64,000 nt of DNA from G965207335 sp965207335 (lineage in GTDB: Bacteria > Pseudomonadota > Gammaproteobacteria > PS1 > Pseudothioglobaceae). Positions 1-8,837 of the stretch are shown here, piece by piece (position 1 is the first letter of the stretch; the number at the start of each line of letters is the position of its first letter). The stretch lies in assembly GCA_965207335.1 (NCBI GenBank), contig OZ242267.1:930001-994000 (forward strand), in the 5' to 3' direction. The position numbers and the translations under genes were made by a program. The notes under the pieces are model-generated. The model saw only the letters and a program-made list of their open reading frames with translations. It ran no database searches and was not told the origin of the DNA.

Positions 1-1692
1 ATAAATAAAAAATTATTAACCAGTTATGGTAATGATATTGCTGAATTTTTAAAACCTATTTATGCCTCAAGAAATGCTAGTTTTGCTAATCTAGACCTTA
101 GACTTAATAACTTATTAACACCTAATTTTCCAGACTTAGATAAAGCCTTAACTATTTTGACCAGAGCATTTGATGCTCAAAAAAATATACTTATTATTGG
201 TGATTTTGATGCTGATGGTGCAACATCTTGTGCAGTAATGGTAAGAGCATTGCGACTTATGGGTTATAAATCAGTAGATTTTTTAGTACCTAACAGGTTT
301 AGTCATGGTTATGGATTAAGTGTTGATATTGTTGAACTTGCACAGCAAGAAAAAGCACCTGATATTATTATTACTGTTGATAATGGTATTTCTAGTTTTG
401 AGGGAGTTTTACTAGCAAAATCTTATAATATAGAGGTTATTATTACCGACCATCATCTACCTAATATTGATATTCCCAAAGCTGATGCTATTATCAACCC
501 TAATTTAATAAATTGTAATTTTACTTCTAAAAATTTATGCGGTGTTGGAGTAGCATTTTATTTGTGTATTAGCCTAAATAGTCATTTAGAAAAGCTAGCC
601 TATTTTACAAAACACAACATCAAAAAACCTAATTTAAGCAAACTACTAGATATAGTTGCCTTAGGCACAGTAGCAGATATGGTAACACTTGACCAAAATA
701 ACCGTATTTTAGTAAATGCTGGACTAAAAATTATTAATAACAATAATAGTTGCCCTGCTATATCGGTATTATTAAAAATGAGTAAAAAAGTTATTGGTAA
801 TATAGGTGCAAGCGATCTAAGTTTTAGTGTAGCACCAAAAATTAACGCATCTGGCAGATTAAATGATATTAGTATTGGAGTGCGTTCTTTAATAACCGAT
901 GATATAAATATTGCCTATAAATATGCTAATATACTAAATGATTTTAACAATAGTCGTAAAGCCATACAAGTAAATATGGAAGATGAGGCTAATAATATTT
1001 TACAAAGTATAAGCCTTAATAATAATTACAGTATTTGTTTGTATAACGAAAACTGGCACGAAGGTGTTATAGGCATAGTAGCTGGTAAATTAACCAGAGA
1101 ATATAATTGTCCTAGTGTTATTTTTGCTAAAAATGGCAATATGTTAAAAGGCTCTATACGCTCTATAAGTGCTGTGCATATTAAAGACTTATTAGATATT
1201 ATTGATAGAAAAAACCCTAACTTAATTGCTAAATTTGGCGGTCATGCTATGGCAGCAGGATTAAGTATTAAATTGACAAATTTGGCTAGTTTTAAAAGTA
1301 TTTTTGCAGCAGAAATTAAATCACACTTAAATAATAATAAACCACAAGAGGTATTATTAACAGACGGAATATTAACAGCACAACAAATAACTATAAACAA
1401 TGCTAAATTAATATTAAATTCACAGCCATGGGGGCAAGGTTTTGATGAGCCTATTTTTTATGGTTATTTTTATATACAAAATAGCAAAATAATAGCAGAT
1501 AATCACCTAAAATGTGAGCTAAGTTTAACTAAAAATGGGGTATTTTTTAATGCTATTGCATTTTTTAATACTATGGATAATATAAAATTTGCTAAAATAA
1601 TTTACAAACTAAACATTAATACTTACAATAATACAGAATCTCTACAATTAATAATAGACAAAATAATCCCTAAACCAACACCCACTGTATAA
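1..1692 (+). CDS. recJ: Single-stranded-DNA-specific exonuclease RecJ (5' end outside window)
   Basis: RecJ degrades single-stranded DNA 5' to 3' in recombination and mismatch repair. The frame is open from base 1 with no stop, so the gene starts upstream of the window; the visible part is about 563 codons, close to the usual RecJ length of about 570, so only a few residues are missing. DHH-family motifs are visible: DFDADG (near 193), TDHH (near 449), GTVADM (near 667), the ASGRL motif (near 850) and GGHAMAAG of the DHHA1 domain (near 1240). These metal ligands look intact, so the enzyme should be active. The next gene lies on the opposite strand and converges on it. Confidence 0.95.
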   Translation: MNKKLLTSYGNDIAEFLKPIYASRNASFANLDLRLNNLLTPNFPDLDKALTILTRAFDAQKNILIIGDFDADGATSCAVMVRALRLMGYKSVDFLVPNRFSHGYGLSVDIVELAQQEKAPDIIITVDNGISSFEGVLLAKSYNIEVIITDHHLPNIDIPKADAIINPNLINCNFTSKNLCGVGVAFYLCISLNSHLEKLAYFTKHNIKKPNLSKLLDIVALGTVADMVTLDQNNRILVNAGLKIINNNNSCPAISVLLKMSKKVIGNIGASDLSFSVAPKINASGRLNDISIGVRSLITDDINIAYKYANILNDFNNSRKAIQVNMEDEANNILQSISLNNNYSICLYNENWHEGVIGIVAGKLTREYNCPSVIFAKNGNMLKGSIRSISAVHIKDLLDIIDRKNPNLIAKFGGHAMAAGLSIKLTNLASFKSIFAAEIKSHLNNNKPQEVLLTDGILTAQQITINNAKLILNSQPWGQGFDEPIFYGYFYIQNSKIIADNHLKCELSLTKNGVFFNAIAFFNTMDNIKFAKIIYKLNINTYNNTESLQLIIDKIIPKPTPTV

Positions 1693-1785
1693 AGATAAAA
1701 AGTAGTGTTTCAAACAATTGCTAAGCCTCACAACTAAATATAGTAGTTTTTTGTATAAGTTAGTCATGGTTTTTTAAAGAAATTT

Positions 1786-3270
1786 TTAGTTAAAACTTGC
1801 AAGTATTTTTGCCTCTGTTGTCGGGGTAAAAAATAAATGTTGATATTGGTTTGCCAGCTCGGTAATTTTATCAGGCTCAGATAATTTTATTTTCTCTAAG
1901 CGTTGATAGGTTTGCTGAAGTTGCACTTTATTATCTACCACATCCCAAATTATACCTTTACCCAAATCAAGTAAAGGGTTTAGAAAAACGCCTTTATGAC
2001 TACTAACAATAATAACCGAAATACCTAAGGAAACCGCCTCTAATGCTGTGCCACTAACAGAAGTAATAATAATCTTAACCAAAGGCAGATGCTGGTATAA
2101 ATCGCCTGTTAATAAATTATATTGCTTAGCAATAATATTGGTATTAAGTGTTGGATGAGGTTTAATATATAAATTTTTAATACTATTTTGTTGGATTAAC
2201 GCTAATATATTGATAGATTCTTCAGTGGAATAAGGCAGTAAAACCAGACAATTTTTAGCAGTTTTATCCATAACAACTTTAAATAATGCTTGATAACGAA
2301 TAGCAAGGGCAACATAGTTGTATTGAGTTTTTTTAGGGATAAAATAAGGCCCTGTTACAATAATTTTATCAGGTGCTATACCTATTACCTTGTCTTGTTC
2401 TGGTATTTGCATGTTCATAAAAAAATCATACTTCATAAATTGCTGATAAGCATAAACCTTCCAAGTTTTACTATTATCTTTAATGCCTTTATAAAGGCAT
2501 TTATCTACCACTTGATATTCACAATAAGATAATAATTTTGCATGGTTAAATTTTTGTGCCAAACGAATACCTATTAAATAGCGAATATAAGCAAGTAAAG
2601 TGTAATCTTGCAGACTATTTTCTAATGCATAATGAATAGATTTATTTAGCCTGCTATCTGTTTGTTGTTTTTGGATAAAGTTAAGCAATACTAAGGGATA
2701 CTTGAAGACAAAAACCAGCATTTTAAAAAAATCACCCCAATTTAATAAGTCAAATTCAGTGATAAATTGATGTTCGGATTTTTTTAATATTTTATAAAGT
2801 TTATATAAACTTAATGGATTATAGCCGTCTTTATAAAAACAAGGTAAATAAGCATAGTTTAAGTTATTTTTCTTCATAGTATCAACTAATAAGGACAAAT
2901 ATCTATCCGAAAATTGCTCACTAGATACAATACTTTTTGATAAAACAAAAATATCAATCAGATGCAATTCATGGTGGTTAATGGTATTTTTACCAATGTT
3001 AGCACTATGAAATATTATTTTTTTAACTAGCCAAAGTATTAAAAAAGCACTGCTTTTAATAAAGTATTTCAATAAATAAACAATCTTTTTACCCACAGTA
3101 TTTTTAGTGATTGCCTGTTCACTAGAAGCTGTTTTAAATCCATCGCCCGCATAAGGGTCTTTACTAAGGACATTATTGGTATAAAGCGTTATATCACTAC
3201 CTAATGTGGCATTGATTTTATCAAGTTCTTGGCTATATTTAGCAATCATAATACTTATCCGGCATTTCAC
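1786..3270 (-). CDS. Putative surface-polysaccharide glycosyltransferase-like protein
   Basis: I do not recognise a specific orthologue for this 494-residue protein. The C-terminal half contains IKPHPT followed by a conserved-looking stretch SVSGTALEAVSLGISVIIV, which resembles the nucleotide-binding C-terminal half of GT-B folds such as capsule polysaccharide and glycerophosphotransferase-like proteins. A hydrophobic stretch near residues 65-90 may be a membrane-associated helix. The PFTS protein further along has an analogous TSTALLAKEEGKP stretch in the same relative position. Its location in the surface-sugar block supports glycan assembly. The start could also be the Met eight codons in, at 3249. 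Confidence 0.55.
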   Translation of the reverse strand: MKCRISIMIAKYSQELDKINATLGSDITLYTNNVLSKDPYAGDGFKTASSEQAITKNTVGKKIVYLLKYFIKSSAFLILWLVKKIIFHSANIGKNTINHHELHLIDIFVLSKSIVSSEQFSDRYLSLLVDTMKKNNLNYAYLPCFYKDGYNPLSLYKLYKILKKSEHQFITEFDLLNWGDFFKMLVFVFKYPLVLLNFIQKQQTDSRLNKSIHYALENSLQDYTLLAYIRYLIGIRLAQKFNHAKLLSYCEYQVVDKCLYKGIKDNSKTWKVYAYQQFMKYDFFMNMQIPEQDKVIGIAPDKIIVTGPYFIPKKTQYNYVALAIRYQALFKVVMDKTAKNCLVLLPYSTEESINILALIQQNSIKNLYIKPHPTLNTNIIAKQYNLLTGDLYQHLPLVKIIITSVSGTALEAVSLGISVIIVSSHKGVFLNPLLDLGKGIIWDVVDNKVQLQQTYQRLEKIKLSEPDKITELANQYQHLFFTPTTEAKILASFN

Positions 3271-3493
3271 TAACTATCTTGAAAAGATTCTGACATACTG
3301 CTTTGCTATAGTTGACCACATACCACTCCATATTACTATTCTGATACATCACTAATATATACAAAATATAAATTAAAAGTTTTATAGGTTAATAATTATC
3401 CTATACAAGTAAATCCTGTGCAAATAGTAGATTTTATTAGAATTTAAAATAACACAATCAAAATAAAAAAAGCATAAGAATACTGACTCAAAT

Positions 3494-4231
3494 CTAACAT
3501 GAGAGTATTTGTCTAACTTTTACCACATCTTCAGGTACATCTACTGCCATTGAATTATTAGGCACATCAACCATTTTTACCTCATAACCTAATTCTAAAA
3601 AACGCAATATCTCTATATCTTCAATATTTTCTAATGGAGTTTTTCTAGTTTGCTTAGCAAAATCAAGCAAAGATTTTTTAGGAAAGGCATAAATACAAGT
3701 TTGCTTTTTAGCTTGAATAAATTCTGTTGATTTAGTTGTTGGTATGCCAGCTCTACTCATATAAAGCAGACGATTATCTAAACGAGTAACGACTTTTGGA
3801 ATACTTGTACTATGAAATTCATCTGCCTTGATAACACTCATTGCATTAATAATAGATTCTGGATTTTTTAGACTGCTATCAATAACAGTCTTAATATTTT
3901 CTGGATCAATAATTGGCTCATCACCTTGCACATTGATATAAATATCTGCTGGTATTTTTTTAGAAGCTTCATAAACTCTATCAGTACCAGTTAAGCAATT
4001 TTCTGGTGTCATTATTACTTTAATATTAAGTGCTTTGCAGTGTGTTTGTATGCGCACATCATCGGTAGCAACATAAATATCATCTTTATCCATTACCAAA
4101 CAACATTGATAATAAGTGCGTTCAATCATACTTTTGCCACACAAATCAATCAAGGGCTTAGCTGGTAGGCGAGATGATGCATAGCGTGCTGGAATAATTA
4201 ACACAATTTTTAGGTTAGATTTTTTGAGCAT
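3494..4231 (-). CDS. KdsB-family CMP-ulosonate cytidylyltransferase
   Basis: KdsB-type enzymes couple CTP to 3-deoxy-ulosonic acids such as Kdo before transfer to lipid A or capsule. Family signatures are visible: IPARYASSRLPAKPL at the N-terminus (CTP-binding loop), YVATDD, GTDRVYEA, VNVQGDEPII (here INVQGDEPII), and a C-terminal VDVPEDVVKVR. I chose the Met at 4231 because the family motif follows within about ten residues and AAGG lies just upstream; the open frame extends to 4252. The gene overlaps the end of the upstream aldolase gene by 17 bases, so the two are probably translationally coupled. The substrate may be Kdo itself or a Kdo-like sugar made by that aldolase. Confidence 0.8.
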   Translation of the reverse strand: MLKKSNLKIVLIIPARYASSRLPAKPLIDLCGKSMIERTYYQCCLVMDKDDIYVATDDVRIQTHCKALNIKVIMTPENCLTGTDRVYEASKKIPADIYINVQGDEPIIDPENIKTVIDSSLKNPESIINAMSVIKADEFHSTSIPKVVTRLDNRLLYMSRAGIPTTKSTEFIQAKKQTCIYAFPKKSLLDFAKQTRKTPLENIEDIEILRFLELGYEVKMVDVPNNSMAVDVPEDVVKVRQILSC

Positions 4232-5828
4232 AAATTGAGCCTTGTTTGACAATATTATTAGTAGGAGTAAGTGAAGTTATTGGCAATGATAAGGAATTTT
4301 TCTTATAGAGTGTTAATAACTCAGTAACTTTTTGCTGGCGATTGTCTTCTTTGTGATAACCATCAAAACCAACTAGGCTAACCTGCTTTGCACCTCCAAT
4401 TGAAGCTAAGGATAAAACATAACCCAAGCTTAATTCATAAGGTAGGGTACATTCTAGTGGATTGATTGAAAAAGTATTAGGCTCAATATTCAAACCATAG
4501 TCCCATAGCTCTTTGACATTAATATTCTTATCAACAACTTTTTGTAATAATAGTTTTGGTATTACCAATGGTTTTTTTAATTTGCCATAATTTGAAAATT
4601 CAGCAAGCATTTTTGTCTCATTAGATACCGCATAAACATCAATTAATGCACTAGGAAAGTTTGGCTTCATATTTAGTGAGATAACAATTGGGCAATAGCT
4701 TTGAATATATTGGATAATAGCATTTTGATAGCTATCTAAACTTGCACCAGAGCCTAAAATTAAAATCTCTTTATCCGTACACCAGCAAGAGGCATCCCAA
4801 CTACCTTTATTTTGAATACTGCCGCTTAGTCTAAGTAATAAATCAGTCTTATAGTGTGTTGCTTCTGCTGAGGCTAAAAAAGTAATATGTTGCAAAATAT
4901 CATGACTACTATATTGTTGATTGGCTAGCATTTCTTGAATATAAGTTGGGTGTATATTGTAATTAGCAGCTAAGCTATACAGTAAACTCTCACCCCAGCC
5001 ATAAATTTGTTTCAAAGGTAGAAAATCGGACAAAACTAGATTAAATAAAGCAGATGCCTGATATTTTTTTGATTGTAATTCTAGTAATAAATTCTCAGTT
5101 TGTGCATTGCCTGCTCCTCTTCCCATACCGCAAATTGTACCATCAATCCATGAAATACCATTTTTTAGTGCAACCATTGTGTTAGAAACAGCAATACCTT
5201 TGTTATTATGGGTATGAACTCCCAACTCCCCAGCCCAACTTTGTCGCAATGCTTTTATAGTTTTGATTATATCTTGATTGTCCATATTGCCTAGTGAATC
5301 AGCAAAATACAATACACTAACCTTATTCCATGAATCTATTAACCTAGCCGAATCTGATAAAACTTGTGTAGTTTTTCCGTGTGCTTGCATTAGGTTTAAA
5401 CCAACTTGATAGCCTAGTTCATAGAGACGGGTAACAATGACTTGGCATTTAGGTAATTGCTCAAAATGAGTGGCAATACGCACTAAATCAACACGAGATT
5501 GAGATTTTTTTTGAAATAATAAATCAATAGTTTGCACAATGCCGTATGGGCTGTTTAAAATATGCCCTGCATCAATCATAACACCTACAGTTATTTTTTT
5601 ATCAATAGCCAAACTAGAAATATATACATCGCCACTATAAGCAAATGCACCTAAGAATTTTTGCTGTGGTAATTGGCGAAAACCAAGTTCTACAACATCA
5701 ATACCTGCCTTATCAATAGCGAGTAAATATTTTTGCACCAATTGCGTGTCAAAATCCCACTTATTATAATATCCACCATCTCTAAATGTGCAATCTAGTA
5801 TTTTTAATTTTGTATGACTGTTATTCAA
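4215..5828 (-). CDS. HMGL-like aldolase fused to an unassigned C-terminal domain
   Basis: Residues 1 to about 270 are a DRE-TIM metallolyase/aldolase domain. It begins LDCTFRDGGYYN (metal-binding Asp) and carries VHTHNN-type metal ligands (GVHTHNNKG) and the glycine-rich GTICGMGRGAGNA motif, as in 4-hydroxy-2-oxovalerate aldolases. After a linker, residues from about 350 form a second domain beginning EILILGSGASL and containing LVGFDGYHK; this loosely recalls DUF115/MAF-like or sialyltransferase-like Rossmann domains, but I cannot assign it. The total of 537 residues is far longer than a plain aldolase (about 340). It precedes and overlaps a KdsB-like gene, so making a 3-deoxy-ulosonic acid by pyruvate aldol condensation is a reasonable inference, not an established function. 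Confidence 0.7.
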   Translation of the reverse strand: MNNSHTKLKILDCTFRDGGYYNKWDFDTQLVQKYLLAIDKAGIDVVELGFRQLPQQKFLGAFAYSGDVYISSLAIDKKITVGVMIDAGHILNSPYGIVQTIDLLFQKKSQSRVDLVRIATHFEQLPKCQVIVTRLYELGYQVGLNLMQAHGKTTQVLSDSARLIDSWNKVSVLYFADSLGNMDNQDIIKTIKALRQSWAGELGVHTHNNKGIAVSNTMVALKNGISWIDGTICGMGRGAGNAQTENLLLELQSKKYQASALFNLVLSDFLPLKQIYGWGESLLYSLAANYNIHPTYIQEMLANQQYSSHDILQHITFLASAEATHYKTDLLLRLSGSIQNKGSWDASCWCTDKEILILGSGASLDSYQNAIIQYIQSYCPIVISLNMKPNFPSALIDVYAVSNETKMLAEFSNYGKLKKPLVIPKLLLQKVVDKNINVKELWDYGLNIEPNTFSINPLECTLPYELSLGYVLSLASIGGAKQVSLVGFDGYHKEDNRQQKVTELLTLYKKNSLSLPITSLTPTNNIVKQGSIYAQKI

Positions 5829-5906
5829 ATTGATATATGGTTATCTGTAAAATACACTCATTTTATCATTATAAAAACAAAATACAATACAGCTAATTAT
5901 AATCAT

Positions 5907-5948
5907 TACCAACTTTATTGTAAATAGCTAAATTATTAACTGTTTTTA
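5907..5948 (-). pseudogene. Small relic resembling the 3' end of yceI
   Basis: This stretch matches the 3' coding part of the YceI-family gene lying about 940 bases further on. Roughly 33 of 42 bases agree with 6848-6889 by eye, including an uninterrupted CAACTTTATT core, AAATAGCTAAA and AACTGTTTTT. It is in the same orientation and has no usable reading frame. It looks like a decayed tandem copy. The remaining intergenic sequence from 5829 to 6122 holds nothing else I can identify. Confidence 0.45.
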
Positions 5949-6122
5949 TTGGTTTTTTGTACTCTTTTTAAGCCACTTTGGGTATCCGCTGATATAACTT
6001 TATTGCTAGCTCTTTGCTAGTATCATAATCTATTGTCGCAATCAACATAAATAGTATATTTTAGGTTAGTATTTTGCTTTGATTGGCATTAATGCAGCTA
6101 TTTTTTGTATGTACTCATAAAA

Positions 6123-6743
6123 TTATAGTAAGATTTTATCTGGGTCATTAATATATTCTTTGGATATTGTTTTTAAATCTTCATTATTAAATCCGTAAAA
6201 ATCTATGCCATTATTTTTAGCAGCCTCATAGTCATTAATGCTATCACCTATTAGAATTGATTCAATTAGATTATGTTGTTTTAAATCTAAAATATTTTTT
6301 ACTAAAATATTTTTATGAGTTGGAGAGCCGTAAATACAGTCAAAATATTTTGATATATTAAGCTGTTTACATAAGAATTGTAGTTCATTTTGCTCTGACC
6401 CAGATACAATGTGCATAGTATATTTTAACTGATTTTTTTTGATAAATTTCAACATACTAGTAATAAGATAACGCTTGTCAGTTAGCCTACTTCTCATAAT
6501 TTGACTAAATCTATTAGCGTATTTTTGCACCTCTTCTTCACTAATTGGACTCTTTAATAATACATTGTAAAGGTATTTAATCTTATGAAATCTGGATAAA
6601 CCAGCATTATGCCTATGATAAGCTATTAGTTGATTGATAATTTTTTTTGGATGCTTTGAGAAAATTTCCTTAAAGCCTTTGTCTCTTATGGCCATTGAAT
6701 CAAGGATAACTCCATCAAAATCAAAGAAAATTACTTTTATCAT
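6123..6743 (-). CDS. HAD-superfamily phosphatase, subfamily IA-like
   Basis: This 206-residue protein carries the HAD catalytic motifs: DFDGVILD at residues 8-15 (nucleophile and acid/base Asp), a VSGS motif II near residue 95, a lysine-containing stretch near residue 130-150, and IGDSINDYEAA as motif IV near residue 165. The small helical cap between motifs I and II resembles phosphoglycolate phosphatase-type enzymes. It lies in the surface-sugar block behind the aldolase/KdsB pair on the same strand, so dephosphorylating a sugar intermediate is possible, but the substrate cannot be read from sequence. No clear Shine-Dalgarno sequence precedes the start. Confidence 0.7.
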   Translation of the reverse strand: MIKVIFFDFDGVILDSMAIRDKGFKEIFSKHPKKIINQLIAYHRHNAGLSRFHKIKYLYNVLLKSPISEEEVQKYANRFSQIMRSRLTDKRYLITSMLKFIKKNQLKYTMHIVSGSEQNELQFLCKQLNISKYFDCIYGSPTHKNILVKNILDLKQHNLIESILIGDSINDYEAAKNNGIDFYGFNNEDLKTISKEYINDPDKILL

Positions 6744-6815
6744 AAAGTGTTAAAAAAAATTATTTTTTAATAAGTAGTATAGTTTAAATTTGCAACAAAA
6801 CTAAACTCTTAGATT

Positions 6816-7400
6816 TTACTTATCTTTTTTAAATACCAAAACAAAATTAACCCCAACTTTATTAGAAATAGCTAAACCACCAACTGTTTTTGCTAGTGCT
6901 ACTAAATTATTATTTGGAATACCGTAATCTTCGGCATTGATAATTACAGGTTTAATTGAGGTGACTAATAAGCGACTACGATAAACTTTTGCTACTAAAA
7001 CATCTAGGATAATATCTTTGGTGGTGCCATAAAACTCTAAGGTAGCAGGTATTGTCATTTTTTTATAATAAGTTATTTTTTTTATATCTTTAGGGTTAAT
7101 TGAGGCTTTTATTATTGCCTTAGGAAACTTAACAGTATTAAAAAATAATTGTTTTAATCTAGTATTTCGTATTGCAACATTAGTATCAACACTATTTAAG
7201 TCTATTGTTATATCAATCTCACCCAAAGCAGACATAGTGCCTTTTATATTAGGTATAACAGCAGGTTCTACTACAAACTGTTCTTTAATAATAGTAAAAT
7301 TAACAACAGAGTTTTTACTATCAACGATATACTTATTTGCAGCTATAACACTAGCTGAAATAGCAAAAAATAATATAAATACTGCAATAAGTTTTTTCAT
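6816..7400 (-). CDS. YceI-family periplasmic lipocalin-like protein
   Basis: YceI proteins are periplasmic beta-barrels that bind polyisoprenoid-type lipids. The first 20 residues form a typical signal peptide (MKK start, hydrophobic core, cleavage after ISASVIAA). The mature part begins YIVDSKNSVVNFTI, as in the family, and continues with the alternating beta-strand pattern, ending near residue 194, the usual length. AAGGAC precedes the start by a normal spacing. A short decayed copy of its 3' end lies at 5907-5948. Ligand and role here are unknown. Confidence 0.8.
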   Translation of the reverse strand: MKKLIAVFILFFAISASVIAANKYIVDSKNSVVNFTIIKEQFVVEPAVIPNIKGTMSALGEIDITIDLNSVDTNVAIRNTRLKQLFFNTVKFPKAIIKASINPKDIKKITYYKKMTIPATLEFYGTTKDIILDVLVAKVYRSRLLVTSIKPVIINAEDYGIPNNNLVALAKTVGGLAISNKVGVNFVLVFKKDK

Positions 7401-7609
7401 GTTTTGTCCTTAATAAAAAATAATTGTTAATAATACCATTTTTTTTAAACTATATAAGTAATTTTATTAAAATTATTAAAAATAAATACTACAATTAAAT
7501 TATAAAGTTGGGGTTTAAGCAAGGATAAAAATCAGTACTTACACATTAGTTTAACAAATTTTTTACATGTTACACCAACAGAATAAATAATTAAATCTAA
7601 TTTTATTAT

Positions 7610-7939
7610 TTACCCGTGAAAAACATCTATTTTATCATTATTATTAACAAAAATAACAGGTCTAGCCATAATCATTTTACTGCTAATAATCAATCTACTA
7701 GAGGCTGTTATTTGCTTGATAGTAAAAATAAAAGTTGCCCTAGAGTTGATGGTGGTTTGTTTTGTTGTTAATATTTTTTTAGTACTTGTTGATACTATTT
7801 GAAAAATAACTTTTTTACTATTTGCACTAGTATTAACTAATGCTATATCATAATTAACTTTTGGTAGTAGTAAGTATTGTAAATTATATGTACGATTAAG
7901 AAAACTATTGCCAGTTAGTAATTTTAGCATTGCTATCAC
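7610..7939 (-). CDS. Hypothetical protein
   Basis: Not recognised. The frame encodes up to 109 residues, beginning either at a GTG at 7939 or more likely at the ATG at 7930. There is no signal peptide or clear membrane helix; the sequence alternates polar and aliphatic residues (for example SSRLIISSKMIMARPVIFV), which suggests a beta-rich domain. Neighbours are YceI and the HepT/MntA pair on the same strand. It could be a truncated remnant of a larger gene, because sequence on both sides is sparse and AT-rich. Coding status is moderately likely from its length in a stop-rich AT background. Confidence 0.45.
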   Translation of the reverse strand: MIAMLKLLTGNSFLNRTYNLQYLLLPKVNYDIALVNTSANSKKVIFQIVSTSTKKILTTKQTTINSRATFIFTIKQITASSRLIISSKMIMARPVIFVNNNDKIDVFHG

Positions 7940-8029
7940 TAGGAATTTTTGTTAATGGTTAATTGATAACCCAAGGTGCTTTTTTAATTTTTCTAACTAA
8001 ATTATTCATATTTAAAAAAAGGCCTCTTT

Positions 8030-8524
8030 TTATGACAAAAATCTACTTGTTTTTACAAAATTAAATTTATTTGTACAAAATTGAAAAAAAGTATCATAAC
8101 TTGATAATAATATTTTTTTTGTGGTAAAAATATTATTTAGGCTATTAACTAATTCTTCTGTATTATCATGATATTCATGTGCAACATCGTTTCTAATTTT
8201 TCTTAATTTTATCCAGCTATTTTTATCAAGCAATTCTAGTTTTTCCAAACGATTAATAATGTCTATAAATGGCTTATTTCTCCAATCTTCATTTAATAGT
8301 AACAATATTGTTGTAAAAAGCCTATCTCCCATTGTATCTTGTAATTTTGAAAATCTAAATAAAAATTGGTCAATATGACCGATGTTATCAGTATTAAAAG
8401 CGTTATATGAGGCAATACTTAGCGGTAAATATTTTTTAAGTTTGAAGTAAGCATCATCAATCATTTTTTTATGTTTATTGCACTCGTATAGCATATATAC
8501 CAGTTTTTGTTCTAGTTCATTCAT
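8030..8524 (-). CDS. hepT: HepT-like HEPN toxin of a type VII toxin-antitoxin pair
   Basis: HEPN ribonuclease toxins cleave RNA and, in type VII systems, are silenced when the partner nucleotidyltransferase adds AMP to a tyrosine. The diagnostic motif R-x4-H-x-Y is present as RNDVAHEY near residue 110, with the catalytic Arg and His and the modifiable Tyr all intact. Length (164 residues) is in the normal range. Its ATG overlaps the TGA of the upstream mntA-like gene (ATGA), the usual coupling for this pair. The pair sits directly after the flippase gene in a surface-sugar locus. Confidence 0.78.
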   Translation of the reverse strand: MNELEQKLVYMLYECNKHKKMIDDAYFKLKKYLPLSIASYNAFNTDNIGHIDQFLFRFSKLQDTMGDRLFTTILLLLNEDWRNKPFIDIINRLEKLELLDKNSWIKLRKIRNDVAHEYHDNTEELVNSLNNIFTTKKILLSSYDTFFQFCTNKFNFVKTSRFLS

Positions 8525-8835
8525 AGTTTTATGCCATCTCTAAGTGCAACTTGTTCAATAATTCTTGATTTATCTTTTGCAATGATTACATCTATTTTTT
8601 GCTCACCTATTAGCTCGTCAAGTTTGATTAAAAATTTTATTTTCCTTTCTCTAATATTGCTATATTTCTGCTTAATACACAAATACAGGTCTATATCACC
8701 GCCTCTTTTTGTATCATCTACGCGACTGCCAAAAAGATACACCTCTCCTTTTATAAATACCTCTAAAAAAGATCGCTTTATTGCTGTTATTTCATAATTT
8801 GTTAGTCTCATTTTGTATTTTTTATACTTATGCAA
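8521..8835 (-). CDS. mntA: MntA-like minimal nucleotidyltransferase antitoxin
   Basis: Minimal nucleotidyltransferases AMPylate the HEPN toxin and so neutralise it. The polymerase-beta-like signature is visible as GSRVDDTKRGGDIDL near residues 36-50, with the two metal-binding Asp residues in DID, and a further Asp in KIDVIIAKD. The first Met at 8835 lies three bases beyond the flippase stop; the Met at 8811 (MRLTNYEI) is an equally plausible start and closer to the usual N-terminus. The gene ends in an ATGA overlap with the hepT-like gene, so the antitoxin would be made first. Confidence 0.8.
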   Translation of the reverse strand: MHKYKKYKMRLTNYEITAIKRSFLEVFIKGEVYLFGSRVDDTKRGGDIDLYLCIKQKYSNIRERKIKFLIKLDELIGEQKIDVIIAKDKSRIIEQVALRDGIKL

Positions 8836-8837
8836 TA

